A stretch of DNA of 64,000 nucleotides from NCBI RefSeq assembly GCF_946481145.1, contig NZ_CAMLMJ010000006.1, positions 91,608-155,607 on the forward strand, in the 5' to 3' direction. This document shows positions 8,515-16,870 of the stretch, piece by piece. This DNA comes from an uncultured Sediminibacterium sp. GTDB taxonomy: Bacteria > Bacteroidota > Bacteroidia > Chitinophagales > Chitinophagaceae. The position numbers and the translations under genes are program-made. A model generated the notes under the pieces. That model was not told the DNA's origin and did no database searches. It saw only the letters and a program-made list of their open reading frames with translations. Position 1 is the first letter of the stretch; the number at the start of each line of letters is the position of its first letter.

Positions 8515-10458
8515 ATGAAACGTACTTTGCTATGGTTAATTGGATTGGTGCTTATAGCCAGTTCTTGTCGAAAATCCATTATGAATTATGATTCGACAAG
8601 TTCGAGGCAATTGGTTGATACTAAAAGATTTTTTGAAGTATCCAATAGTGCAAATCCATTGATTCTAAGAATTATCAATGATGTAAAGAATAAGAACAAC
8701 AATTCAGATTTTCTTGAGTCATTTATTAGAGAGAATGGATATCCAAGCTGGGATCATGTAATTGTCAGTGAGGATTATTCTTCAGGGGTGAGTGCTGTTG
8801 TTCAGCGAAGCAGTGAAACGAATGTAGGAATTTCGGGAAGAGTGCCATTTGTAATCATACCAATGACTGAAAAAGATTCTAAAAGAGTTATTTCCTATAC
8901 TCAATGTTACCTTTTTAATGATTCTACCATCAAATACGTTACAACCAGGAAAAAAGACCTACTTAAAAAGTATCCTGAAAATATTTATCAAAAAATCAAT
9001 CGGGAAATTTCCTTTACACTGTTTGCAGTTTTTGAAAAAAATATCAATCCGAGCCAAAAATTCATTTTGCCAGCCCCATATAGCCAAGACTTCTCAAAAG
9101 CTAAATTTGATCGTGCGCCAAATGTGCCTCAAGTTTTAAATAGATCGAATAATACCTCACCGCTTACGGAAGTTTCAACTGGAACACCAAATGATCAAGA
9201 TGTTTATTACATTGAAAATGGATATTACCGTTATTATTTTATTTACCATGCATATGGTCCAAAACCAGGCTGGTCAGTTTTGCATGTAGCAATGATTACA
9301 CAAGTTCCACAGCCTGACTCTGGTGGTGGGGGAGACCCTCCTCCAACTTCTACGTATTATCCTATATTTTATCCAGATCCATTGCCTGGGTATAACCAAT
9401 ATGATGAATCTAATTTTGGAGGGAGTGGTAGTGGGGGCACGGGAGGATCTAGTATTAATTTCCCTCCAGGATGGTTTTCACAGGATCCTAATGGTCCTGC
9501 GTTTGCTCCGGACGTGAATACTTTTGAAGAACCGGTCGATACAGATTATATTCCAAGCACATTATCTGGAAATTCTGCATGGAATTATATCGCAATTGGG
9601 TTGATTAATAATAGTTTCGGGTTAATTGATTTTACCAATATTCCATGTCCTTCCAAGGAAGCATGGCTTCAGTTGGCTGCATTTAAACCTAATCAAAGTG
9701 CAATTGACAAGTTAAATACAATTTCAACAACAATCTATTCAAGTAATGGAAGTTCGTCAATGAGCGGTTATATTGAGTACAGAAATGTTGCTGCTATTCA
9801 GTATCTAAGTTCAGGATTTAGTGCTACTACAAATCTTGATTATTTTCCAATAAAAATTAATTCACTACCAATTGTGAACGGTCAACAACTTAGTCCAAAT
9901 GGGTTCTTGAATTATGTAAGAACTAACATAAATCTATTTGTTGACTCGAGTATTACAAGGTTTATTCCATATAACCATTATGGAGTAAATGATCAGGCGT
10001 TATGGAATTCAACTAATCCCAATGATGCTATTGTTTCATTAGAAATTTTTTTGAATTCTGGTAGTGTGATAACTACATTTGATCCTGCTAATCCTTCTAA
10101 ATGGATATTCAGTACTATAAGGGATCCTTACAATGGTATACATCCAGTTAGTGGTAATCGTGAGTTTGGTATTGAAGCAGATCCTTCAGGGGGGTATATT
10201 TTATATACAAGAGGTGTAGACAGGCTTAGCGATCCATTGGGGACTCTTGTACAATCTACTACCCAGGTTCCATTTAATACTGCGACAAATTTGTGGCAAT
10301 CATTCCAAGACAAAGTTAAAACATTTGTTAATCAAAGTGGAGGTAGTGCAAATGTAGGGTCGCCAGTAATTGCCCGACCTGACTGGGATTTATTAAGAGC
10401 GGTTATGAATAGAACAATGCCTTTAAGCAGTATTCCATTTAAAGCCCCATGTAATTAA
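8515..10458 (+). CDS. Large lipoprotein with Gly/Pro-rich linkers, unknown
   Basis: 647 aa with a lipoprotein signal (LIGLVLIASSCRKS). An N-terminal domain of about 260 residues is followed by two low-complexity linkers (PDSGGGGDPPP; GGSGSGGTGGSS) and a C-terminal domain of about 300 residues. That domain contains HPVSGNREFGIEAD and GGYILYTRGVDRL, a compact conserved-looking block. I do not recognise a family. A surface lipoprotein with a flexible linker and a distinct C-terminal module, followed 10 bases later by a small membrane protein, resembles an effector-immunity layout, but no toxin motif can be named. Confidence 0.7.
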   Translation: MKRTLLWLIGLVLIASSCRKSIMNYDSTSSRQLVDTKRFFEVSNSANPLILRIINDVKNKNNNSDFLESFIRENGYPSWDHVIVSEDYSSGVSAVVQRSSETNVGISGRVPFVIIPMTEKDSKRVISYTQCYLFNDSTIKYVTTRKKDLLKKYPENIYQKINREISFTLFAVFEKNINPSQKFILPAPYSQDFSKAKFDRAPNVPQVLNRSNNTSPLTEVSTGTPNDQDVYYIENGYYRYYFIYHAYGPKPGWSVLHVAMITQVPQPDSGGGGDPPPTSTYYPIFYPDPLPGYNQYDESNFGGSGSGGTGGSSINFPPGWFSQDPNGPAFAPDVNTFEEPVDTDYIPSTLSGNSAWNYIAIGLINNSFGLIDFTNIPCPSKEAWLQLAAFKPNQSAIDKLNTISTTIYSSNGSSSMSGYIEYRNVAAIQYLSSGFSATTNLDYFPIKINSLPIVNGQQLSPNGFLNYVRTNINLFVDSSITRFIPYNHYGVNDQALWNSTNPNDAIVSLEIFLNSGSVITTFDPANPSKWIFSTIRDPYNGIHPVSGNREFGIEADPSGGYILYTRGVDRLSDPLGTLVQSTTQVPFNTATNLWQSFQDKVKTFVNQSGGSANVGSPVIARPDWDLLRAVMNRTMPLSSIPFKAPCN

Positions 10459-10468
10459 TATTCGTGCT

Positions 10469-10942
10469 ATGAAAAATATATTTTTTTTGTTGAAATGGTT
10501 GCTTTTTGGCTTTGGAATCGTTCCAATAGTATTTAGCCTAATCATTAGTACGATCGAATTTAATACTGCACCTCAATTTAATCCCATGTATGAAACTGAA
10601 TCAATAGCATGGACTACTTTTTTTTCAAGATATTTTTGGTTGACAATTAGCTATTATAGTGGTATTTTCTGTTTTGGGTTATTCTTTTTTGAATATGTAA
10701 AACTTGTAATGAAAAGTTTTAAAACCCAAGATTCAATCAAGTTTAAAATATTTACCTATTTTATTTATTTCGTTCTATTTCAGTTCGTAGCATTAAAAGC
10801 TACAAATTTCAGTTCTGATTATTTCCATTATGGAAATGAAATTTTAAGTTTTGTTATCCTTCTTTTTTCTACAAGTATATTGTTTAGCTGGTTATACTAT
10901 TTGCTTTTTCGACAAAGAAACCAACAGGTCAAAGCTTCCTAA
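10469..10942 (+). CDS. Small polytopic membrane protein, unknown
   Basis: 157 aa with four hydrophobic segments (LLKWLLFGFGIVPIVFSLII; FWLTISYYSGIFCFGLFFFEY; IFTYFIYFVLFQFVALKA; LSFVILLFSTSILFSWLYYLLF) and a basic tail (RQRNQQVKAS). No family is recognised. It follows the large lipoprotein gene by 10 bases and precedes a strong terminator, so the two form a closed unit. This repeats the lipoprotein-then-membrane-protein order at 6295-7888. Confidence 0.65.
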   Translation: MKNIFFLLKWLLFGFGIVPIVFSLIISTIEFNTAPQFNPMYETESIAWTTFFSRYFWLTISYYSGIFCFGLFFFEYVKLVMKSFKTQDSIKFKIFTYFIYFVLFQFVALKATNFSSDYFHYGNEILSFVILLFSTSILFSWLYYLLFRQRNQQVKAS

Positions 10943-10976
10943 GTTGTGTTGGATAATATGCTTTAGATTTTCTTTA

Positions 10977-11021
10977 AAAGGGTAAATCTATCAATGAACT
11001 AAAGTTGATGATTTACCCTTT
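10977..11021 (+). terminator. Hairpin terminator
   Basis: A 12-bp stem (AAAGGGTAAATC / GATTTACCCTTT) holds a further inner pairing (ATCAA / TTGAT). It ends the 8515-10942 unit and separates it from the next operon. Confidence 0.75.
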
Positions 11022-11116
11022 ATCTTTTAAATCCTAAGGTTTTGAAATTTCAACATATTCATTGTCATAAATTTATTTATACGTTGTGATTTTTCTCATT
11101 ATTAGCTTTAAAAACA

Positions 11117-11144
11117 TTGTGATTTTATTTGAAAGGTAGCTTTG
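11117..11144 (+). promoter_or_regulatory. Bacteroidetes-type promoter of the 11.1-26.8 kb block
   Basis: TAGCTTTG at 11137-11144 fits the Bacteroidetes -7 element TAnnTTTG, with a TTG-containing -33 region at 11117-11119, 17 bases upstream. Transcription would begin near 11151, 13 bases before the first ATG. No other promoter this good was seen inside the following co-directional block. Confidence 0.6.
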
Positions 11145-11163
11145 TGTTATAAAATCAAAGAAT

Positions 11164-11667
11164 ATGAAGCTGTTTGCAATGGGGGTGATGATAATGTTGA
11201 GTTTGATTGCATCTGCCCAATCGATTTCACTGATGGCTGGCAGAATGTTTACACCAACTGACGTCCTAAGTTTGCGCTATACGCATTATTCCAACAATCC
11301 TTTCAGACTTTCTTTAAGTGCCAGTCTTGAAAAAGGGATTAAACATCGCTTATCCTATGGTTCCTTTGGATCGGACCTTTCCATAAATTATGATCCAAGT
11401 ATTTCATCCTATCCCGATAAAAGGGGTGGGCTTGCCGGAGCTGTTGGATTCTGCTGGCAGGTAGAACATGAACCTTGGCTATATAAAGACTGGTCGTTTG
11501 CTGAACGATCGAGTTTTGGCCTATCTTCTGAAATTTCCTACAACTATTATTTATCAGGTGCATTTCGGCTGGGAATCTTCGGCCTGCAGAAGTTGCTTTT
11601 TAATCCGCGCCTCGGTAGGTACCGATGTGGCATTGGATTATCCCTCTCTCATGTATTGAGCAATTAA
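11164..11667 (+). CDS. Small outer-membrane beta-barrel protein, possibly TraO-like
   Basis: 167 aa. A signal peptide (MIMLSLIASAQ) is followed by alternating amphipathic strands (LRYTHYSNNPFRLSLSASLEKG; SSFGLSSEISYNYYLSGAFRLGIFG). Size and strand pattern fit an 8-stranded barrel. Bacteroides TraO is a similarly small barrel encoded in conjugation loci, but I see no diagnostic motif, so the link rests on context. It is the first gene after the promoter and starts the block that leads into traE. Confidence 0.6.
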   Translation: MKLFAMGVMIMLSLIASAQSISLMAGRMFTPTDVLSLRYTHYSNNPFRLSLSASLEKGIKHRLSYGSFGSDLSINYDPSISSYPDKRGGLAGAVGFCWQVEHEPWLYKDWSFAERSSFGLSSEISYNYYLSGAFRLGIFGLQKLLFNPRLGRYRCGIGLSLSHVLSN

Positions 11668-11689
11668 TCTTTCATCTTAAAACATTTAT

Positions 11690-14545
11690 ATGCGAACAAG
11701 TGTGTTACACCGGTTTTACCGGTGGGGGCTACTTATGTGCCTGCTATTCCCCCGGATAGCAATGGCACAGCCCCTTCCCGGTACTCATTTTATCAGGATC
11801 GAAATGATCTCTGAAAACTATGACTGTTCAAGTGGTCAGCTATCCATTTCTTTTAAAGTCATCAACGAAAGGGAAGATGGCACTCCTGGCAGGTATGCCA
11901 GTTCCTTTCATATTCAATCGGGAACCTACCTTACTTATGGAAGTACCAGCCGGAATGATATGGTACATGAATTTACCTTTCCCTATTCAATGGGTAACCC
12001 TGTTATCATTGGTGCCATGGGTATTATCGATAATGAAGCGCCTTATATTGAATATCGTTTTACGCCTGCCAGTGCTTCTCTGCCAAGCTCTCCTGTGATC
12101 AGTAGTTCAGGATCTATGCCCCTTTGTAATGGTGCATCTGTAACCTTAACCGCATTTGGATCAACAGGTAATTATGTCTGGTCGAATGGGGCCACCGGAC
12201 CGAGTGTTACGGTAAGTGAAGCTGGCAGTTATACGGCAAGGGCGGTTAATAGTTGTGGTGAATCACTACCCAGTAATTCCATTATTGTCACCGTAGATCA
12301 GACACCCGCAGCACCAGTAGTAACACCATCCGGTAATATATTACTCTGTAATGGTGAAACAGCAACGCTATCTACCAGTGGAAACAATATTGTCTGGTCG
12401 ACTGGTGCCACGGGCAATAGTATTACCGTTAGTACCGCGGGAACTTATTCCTGTACCAGCAGTAATGGGTGTGGCAATAGTGCCAGCAGTAATGTGGTAA
12501 GTGTTACAACCGTTAGTTGTCCAACACCTTTACCCGGTTCTAATTACAACGTTTGTCCTGGTGCTACCAAGACACTTGATGCGGGATCAGGGTACGATAG
12601 TTATCAGTGGTCGACAGGTGCTACTACGAGGACGATTGCTGCCGGGCCTGGTACTTATACGGTGACCGTTTCAAAAGACGGCTGTTATGCAACTTCTGCG
12701 CCTGTTACTGTTTCTTACTATACCGTTACTACACCTACGATCAGCGTTTCGGGGCCCTTACAATTCTGTCAGGGTGGATCGGTTACTTTAACGAGCAGTA
12801 GTTCATCGGCTTATTTATGGAACACAGGAGCAACCAGTCAGGCAATTAACGTTGGTAGCAGTGGTGCCTATTATGTCAGCGTTACAGATGGTAATGGATG
12901 TATGGCAACATCTGCTGCCGTAAATGTGGAAGTGAATTCTTTACCAACCGCAACAATCAGCGGAGGTGGCAGTCTTTGTCAAAATACCAGTGCCGCTACT
13001 GTTCTGTTTACCGGCTCGGGTGGTGTAGCACCTTATACTTTTAGTTATAAAATCAATGGCGGAGCGGTTCAAACCATCAGCACCGTTTTTGGCAACTCTG
13101 TTTCCATCAGTGTTTCTTCCGGTACTGTTGGAGCATATGTTTATTCACTGGTCGGGGTGAAAGAAAGCAGTGCCACGGCTTGTGAAAACAGTGCTGCGGG
13201 TGAAGTGACCGTGCAGGTGAATGAAAGACCGAGTGCTACGATCAGTGGATCGGCTACGGTATGCGCCGGAGCAAGCTCGCCTGTGGTGACGTTTACCGGC
13301 TCTGGAGGGACAGCTCCTTATGTATTTACTTATGAATTGAATGGTGGTGCCGTGCAGACCCTTACCAGTTTTGGAACAACGGCTATTATCACAGTGCCGA
13401 CCAATACAGCAGGATCATTTACCTATCGACTGATCAGTGTACGTGATGCCAGCAGCACGGCTTGTGTCAATATTCAATCGGGTACTGCGACGGTTGTGGT
13501 CAATGCGATGCCAGTAACCCCTGTTCTTACAACTACGAATACACATCTCTGTAATGGAGCTTCAACTACCATCAGTGTACAGAATACGGAAGCAGGTATT
13601 AGTTATCAATGGTATAAAAACGGTGTGCTCTTATCCAGTGGTGCGGCAAGTTCTATCAGTGTAACCACTGCTGGTACATACACTGTGAAAGCCGTTAGTG
13701 CACAAGGTTGTACCACTAGCGAATCCAATATAATTACGATCAGTACAGGCACGGTGCCAACCCCTGTGATCATTGGAACGGGTAAGGTTTGCCCTGGTGG
13801 GCGCTCACCGCTTCGGCTGGGATCTAGAGAAGGTTTGGGTTTTGAGCGTTGGTTTTGGATGCAGGACTCCCCATTTGGGGGAGTCCTTTCGGAGGACAGC
13901 CTTTTTTCGTTTGAAGCCGGGCAGTATCGCGTGATTGTTGAAAGTGAGGGATGTCGTGACAGTTTAAGTTTTACTGTGACGGCTGATGATACTGAGTTCC
14001 CGGCGGGAAGGATTGAATTGAGTGCAAGTGCCATTAATTATGGAGACCAACTGCGGCTTAAAGCGGCCATACAGCCAGCCGTTTTATTTAGCTGGCATTT
14101 AGGTAATGGCAGAACTATTACCACAAAGTCAGATACGATTAGCGCCCATTATTATATCAGTGGTGATAGTATTCCTATTCAATTGGATGCTCTTACAGAA
14201 AGAGGTTGTAAGGCCAGTTTTTTTGCTGCTATTAAAGTAGCGGCAATGAAAACAACGGTGATTCCTGACAGGAGTTTTGCGGGCAGGTTAAAGGACTGGA
14301 ACGTTTTTCCCAATCCATTTGGGCAACAATTAAAAGTATCGGTTGTGCTGGAGAGAGCAGAACAAGTCAGGATCGATCTATTTGATGTCTATGGTCGATG
14401 GATCAAAAGCTGGCGGAAAAACGGAAGGGTAGGAGAGCAGCTATTTGAACTGGAGGGTAGTGAAACACTACCCGGTCGACAAACTTATTTTATTACCGGG
14501 TTTTACAACGGTGTAAAACATACCGATAAAATCTATAAACAATAA
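11690..14545 (+). CDS. T9SS-exported adhesin-like protein with Ig-like repeats
   Basis: 951 aa. A signal peptide (LLMCLLFPRIAMAQ) is followed by an N-terminal domain (about 30-120) and a run of Ig/PKD-like repeats. Four have the pattern C-NG-x-T-TLS...WS-x-GATG...V..AGxY (about 125-420). Two are ATISGxxxVC...FTGSGGxAPYxFxY units (about 430-610). Further repeats follow to about 780. Residues 868-951 (VFPNPF, VRIDLFDVYGR) form a type A T9SS C-terminal sorting domain, which sends the protein through the type IX pore to the surface. Three bases separate it from the next gene. It is likely a cell-surface adhesin; its place ahead of traE is discussed under findings. Confidence 0.85.
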   Translation: MRTSVLHRFYRWGLLMCLLFPRIAMAQPLPGTHFIRIEMISENYDCSSGQLSISFKVINEREDGTPGRYASSFHIQSGTYLTYGSTSRNDMVHEFTFPYSMGNPVIIGAMGIIDNEAPYIEYRFTPASASLPSSPVISSSGSMPLCNGASVTLTAFGSTGNYVWSNGATGPSVTVSEAGSYTARAVNSCGESLPSNSIIVTVDQTPAAPVVTPSGNILLCNGETATLSTSGNNIVWSTGATGNSITVSTAGTYSCTSSNGCGNSASSNVVSVTTVSCPTPLPGSNYNVCPGATKTLDAGSGYDSYQWSTGATTRTIAAGPGTYTVTVSKDGCYATSAPVTVSYYTVTTPTISVSGPLQFCQGGSVTLTSSSSSAYLWNTGATSQAINVGSSGAYYVSVTDGNGCMATSAAVNVEVNSLPTATISGGGSLCQNTSAATVLFTGSGGVAPYTFSYKINGGAVQTISTVFGNSVSISVSSGTVGAYVYSLVGVKESSATACENSAAGEVTVQVNERPSATISGSATVCAGASSPVVTFTGSGGTAPYVFTYELNGGAVQTLTSFGTTAIITVPTNTAGSFTYRLISVRDASSTACVNIQSGTATVVVNAMPVTPVLTTTNTHLCNGASTTISVQNTEAGISYQWYKNGVLLSSGAASSISVTTAGTYTVKAVSAQGCTTSESNIITISTGTVPTPVIIGTGKVCPGGRSPLRLGSREGLGFERWFWMQDSPFGGVLSEDSLFSFEAGQYRVIVESEGCRDSLSFTVTADDTEFPAGRIELSASAINYGDQLRLKAAIQPAVLFSWHLGNGRTITTKSDTISAHYYISGDSIPIQLDALTERGCKASFFAAIKVAAMKTTVIPDRSFAGRLKDWNVFPNPFGQQLKVSVVLERAEQVRIDLFDVYGRWIKSWRKNGRVGEQLFELEGSETLPGRQTYFITGFYNGVKHTDKIYKQ

Positions 14546-14548
14546 ACG

Positions 14549-15220
14549 ATGAAAAATATATATAGTCTTTTGCTGCTGTTTTTTTGTATCAGCTGCAGTA
14601 GTAAAGAAATCTCCTTTGAGCAAACACCCACCGGACCACAGCTTGGATTTGCAGATACCGTTTATATCCGTGAAAGAGATTCTTTGAACCTGAATGGTAA
14701 TGGGGTCATCAGTATATATGCAAAACCGGCTGACCAGCAAATGCATTTGCAACTATCTGATACAAGTGGTAAAGTGCATTTCAGTTACCGGGGAGAAAAG
14801 CTTAGCAATAACCAGCCAGTGGTGGTGGCTGGAGAATGGAACTCCGTTTTCTGTCTGGTCGATCAAGCGGGTATTTATGGGATTGAGGTTTCGCTAAGAG
14901 ATCAACTTGGGCGGGTGAGTTTAAAGAAACTTGTCATCAAAGCTGCTGCTGCGCAGAAACCTATTGCCCGGTTGTTATGGATGGCAGATGAACGTGACTC
15001 GATCAACCGAAGGTATTTTTTTGATGCACATGGTTCGAGTCAACCTTATGGTAAGATTCTATCCTACCATTATGAGATTAATGGTCAGTCTTTCCAAGTG
15101 AGTACAGATAAAATGCAATACCTGTTTTACCAGAAGGGTACTTATCCGATCCGCTTTTTTGTGGTCGATGATCTAGCGCAACATTCCGATACGCTTCATG
15201 AAATAATTGATGTGTTATGA
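14549..15220 (+). CDS. Lipoprotein with Ig/PKD-like fold, distantly TraQ-like
   Basis: 223 aa. The signal ends in a lipobox (LLLFFCISCSSKE). Two beta-rich domains follow: about 25-130 (TPTGPQLGFADTVYIRERDS ... GIYGIEVSLRDQLGRVSLKK) and a PKD-like one at about 135-223 (FFDAHGSSQPYGKILSYHYE ... TYPIRFFVVDDLAQHSDT). The first domain recalls TraQ (DUF3872) of Bacteroides conjugative transposons in length and order, but the match is weak. It lies between the adhesin and the PorV-like gene and overlaps the latter by 4 bases. Confidence 0.6.
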   Translation: MKNIYSLLLLFFCISCSSKEISFEQTPTGPQLGFADTVYIRERDSLNLNGNGVISIYAKPADQQMHLQLSDTSGKVHFSYRGEKLSNNQPVVVAGEWNSVFCLVDQAGIYGIEVSLRDQLGRVSLKKLVIKAAAAQKPIARLLWMADERDSINRRYFFDAHGSSQPYGKILSYHYEINGQSFQVSTDKMQYLFYQKGTYPIRFFVVDDLAQHSDTLHEIIDVL

Positions 15221-16137
15221 GGCTGTTCCTATTAATCTTATTCATGCCCATTGTTGGTGCCGGGCAGTTGATGTCACATAGCCGGGGTGCCGCCATGGGA
15301 GATCTGGGTATTGCCGCTGCAATTGGTAACCAAACACTTGGATACAACACTGGTAAAACCGTTTTTACCAATCATTTTCATCAGGCATCTGTGACCTATC
15401 TGCCTTATCTGCGTGCGCTTTACCCCGATACCAAATATATCCGGGCGGATTATCTCACCACAATCGGAGAAACCGCAACGCTGGGTGTGGCGATCAATTA
15501 TCTTGACCTGGGGAATCTCACTACAAGGGATGATAATGGGGCAAGCCTCGCTATCTATCGTAATGTGCTTTATAATGTCGGTGGATCAATCGGTATCCGA
15601 TTGAGTGAAACAGCCGGCATCGGTACCACCCTTCGATTTTTAGGAGCCAGGCATTTTGATGGCGGAGGCCCTTCTAACCGATACGGGGTTTCAGGGGACG
15701 TACAGTGTTATCAAACATTGGGAAAGTTTTCGCTTGGAGCGGTTGTCAATCGGCTGGGCAGTGATTTATGGGAAGCTGCGGAAGCGGGTATTGGTTTCGC
15801 CTATCAGGATCATGGTGGAGAGCAAGAGATGGAATGGATGGTAGGACTTGATATACGCAAACCATTAAAGGGCAAGTTGGCCGCTGCACGTTATAGCCTT
15901 GGAGCTGAGATTGGTTTTGCGGAGAGTTTTTTTCTGCGCAGCGGGGTCTCAATTGAACACTGGGATTATGGTAACCGAAAATATGTTTCTCTTGGCGCAG
16001 GTTATAAAGGATTTGTGGAGGACCAGAGTTGGGGGATTGATTTTCATTACCAGATACCGTTTGGACTCCGAACCGCTATTTCACCAATGCAACAGGCATA
16101 CGGACTTACCCTTTACTTGAATATGGGTCGCTTTTGA
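15217..16137 (+). CDS. PorV-like T9SS outer-membrane protein
   Basis: 306 aa beta-barrel with a short signal (LLILFMPIVGAGQ). The early RGAAMGDLGIAAA, the YLPYLRALYPD strand and GVAINYLDLGNLTTRDDNG match the PorV/LptO pattern (RxGxMGxxG, TPWLRxL, SLRYFSLGEI). PorV shuttles cargo to the T9SS by binding its C-terminal domain. A PorV-like gene two genes from a CTD-bearing cargo suggests a dedicated pair. The chromosome should also carry a standard porV. A PorP/SprF assignment was considered and fits less well. Confidence 0.7.
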   Translation: MRLFLLILFMPIVGAGQLMSHSRGAAMGDLGIAAAIGNQTLGYNTGKTVFTNHFHQASVTYLPYLRALYPDTKYIRADYLTTIGETATLGVAINYLDLGNLTTRDDNGASLAIYRNVLYNVGGSIGIRLSETAGIGTTLRFLGARHFDGGGPSNRYGVSGDVQCYQTLGKFSLGAVVNRLGSDLWEAAEAGIGFAYQDHGGEQEMEWMVGLDIRKPLKGKLAAARYSLGAEIGFAESFFLRSGVSIEHWDYGNRKYVSLGAGYKGFVEDQSWGIDFHYQIPFGLRTAISPMQQAYGLTLYLNMGRF

Positions 16138-16193
16138 ATATAACTGGTTTCATGAATGGATCGTGCGCGAGAGAACGTGTGTCATGGAACCTA

Positions 16194-16254
16194 CATGCCC
16201 GCCTGCCGGTAGCAGGAGAACCAAGTGCGTAATGAATAAACGGAGGTGGGCATG
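16194..16254 (+). promoter_or_regulatory. Stem-loop in the leader of the tra genes
   Basis: CATGCCCGCCT (16194-16204) pairs with AGGTGGGCATG (16244-16254) apart from one G-U. A small inner hairpin (CCTGCCGGTAGCAGG) lies in the loop. It lies in the only gap longer than 30 bases in the 11.1-26.8 kb block, 20 bases before traE. It may act as an attenuator or RNA-stability element. Confidence 0.45.
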
Positions 16255-16274
16255 CTTTACTAAAACTATGGGAT

Positions 16275-16571
16275 ATGAAAAAATATATGGGCTTTTGTAT
16301 GCTGTGGCTGTTGATTGTTTTACCAGCCATCGCTCAGGATGGGAATGCAGGTATTTTGGAGGCCAACCAGAAAGTACGGAGCTATTTTGTCACCGGCACC
16401 CAACTGATGTATGCCATCGGCGCCATCCTTGGATTGATTGGCGCGGTCAAAGTGTATAGTAAATGGAACGCAGGAGATCATGATACCGGCAAAGTGGCGG
16501 CAGCATGGTTTGGGAGTTGTGTATTCCTGGTGGTCGTAGTGACTGTCATCAGGGCATTCTTTGGGATATGA
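16275..16571 (+). CDS. traE: TraE-family conjugation protein (DUF4134)
   Basis: 98 aa. A signal-like segment (MLWLLIVLPAIAQDGNAG) is followed by two membrane spans (TQLMYAIGAILGLIGAVKVYSKW; AAAWFGSCVFLVVVVTVIRAFFGI). This is the DUF4134/TraE type of Bacteroidetes conjugative elements, analogous to VirB2/VirB3-sized inner-membrane parts of type IV secretion. It overlaps the next gene by 4 bases. Confidence 0.9.
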   Translation: MKKYMGFCMLWLLIVLPAIAQDGNAGILEANQKVRSYFVTGTQLMYAIGAILGLIGAVKVYSKWNAGDHDTGKVAAAWFGSCVFLVVVVTVIRAFFGI

Positions 16572-16870
16572 GCAGCGTGCAAAAGATTAACAAAGGTGTG
16601 GACAGACCGGTGGTATTCCGTGGTCTTCAGGCGCAATATATCTGGTGGCTTGCCGGAGGTTTGGTTGGTTGTCTCTTGCTTTTTGCGCTGCTTTATTTGT
16701 TGGGTATAGGTCTTCCAATTTGTAGTGCTATCATCCTGGTTGGTGGGGTGTTTTGTTTTCGGCAAGTGTACCAGCTTAACCGGAAATACGGTGAACATGG
16801 CATGATGAAAAAAATGGCCAGGCAGGCAGTACCTAAAAGGATCAAAATGAATGGAGGTTTTAGTCAATGA
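16568..16870 (+). CDS. traF: TraF-family conjugation protein (DUF4133)
   Basis: 100 aa from the ATG at 16568, inside the traE stop. FKGL-like FRGLQAQYIWWLAGG is followed by two membrane spans and a basic C-terminus (MMKKMARQAVPKRIKM). This is the DUF4133/TraF family, which resembles VirB3. It overlaps traG by 4 bases; E, F and G together form the ATPase-linked inner-membrane base of the channel. Confidence 0.9.
   Translation: MSSVQKINKGVDRPVVFRGLQAQYIWWLAGGLVGCLLLFALLYLLGIGLPICSAIILVGGVFCFRQVYQLNRKYGEHGMMKKMARQAVPKRIKMNGGFSQ

Noticed and set aside
13606..14034. 142-aa minus-strand frame inside the adhesin gene
   Set aside because: It is antisense to a repeat-rich coding region with clear protein features on the plus strand.
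15217..16137. PorP/SprF annotation for the T9SS barrel
   Set aside because: The N-terminal RGAAMGDLGIA, YLPYLRAL and NYLDLGNLT motifs fit PorV better; no PorP/SprF-specific pattern was seen.
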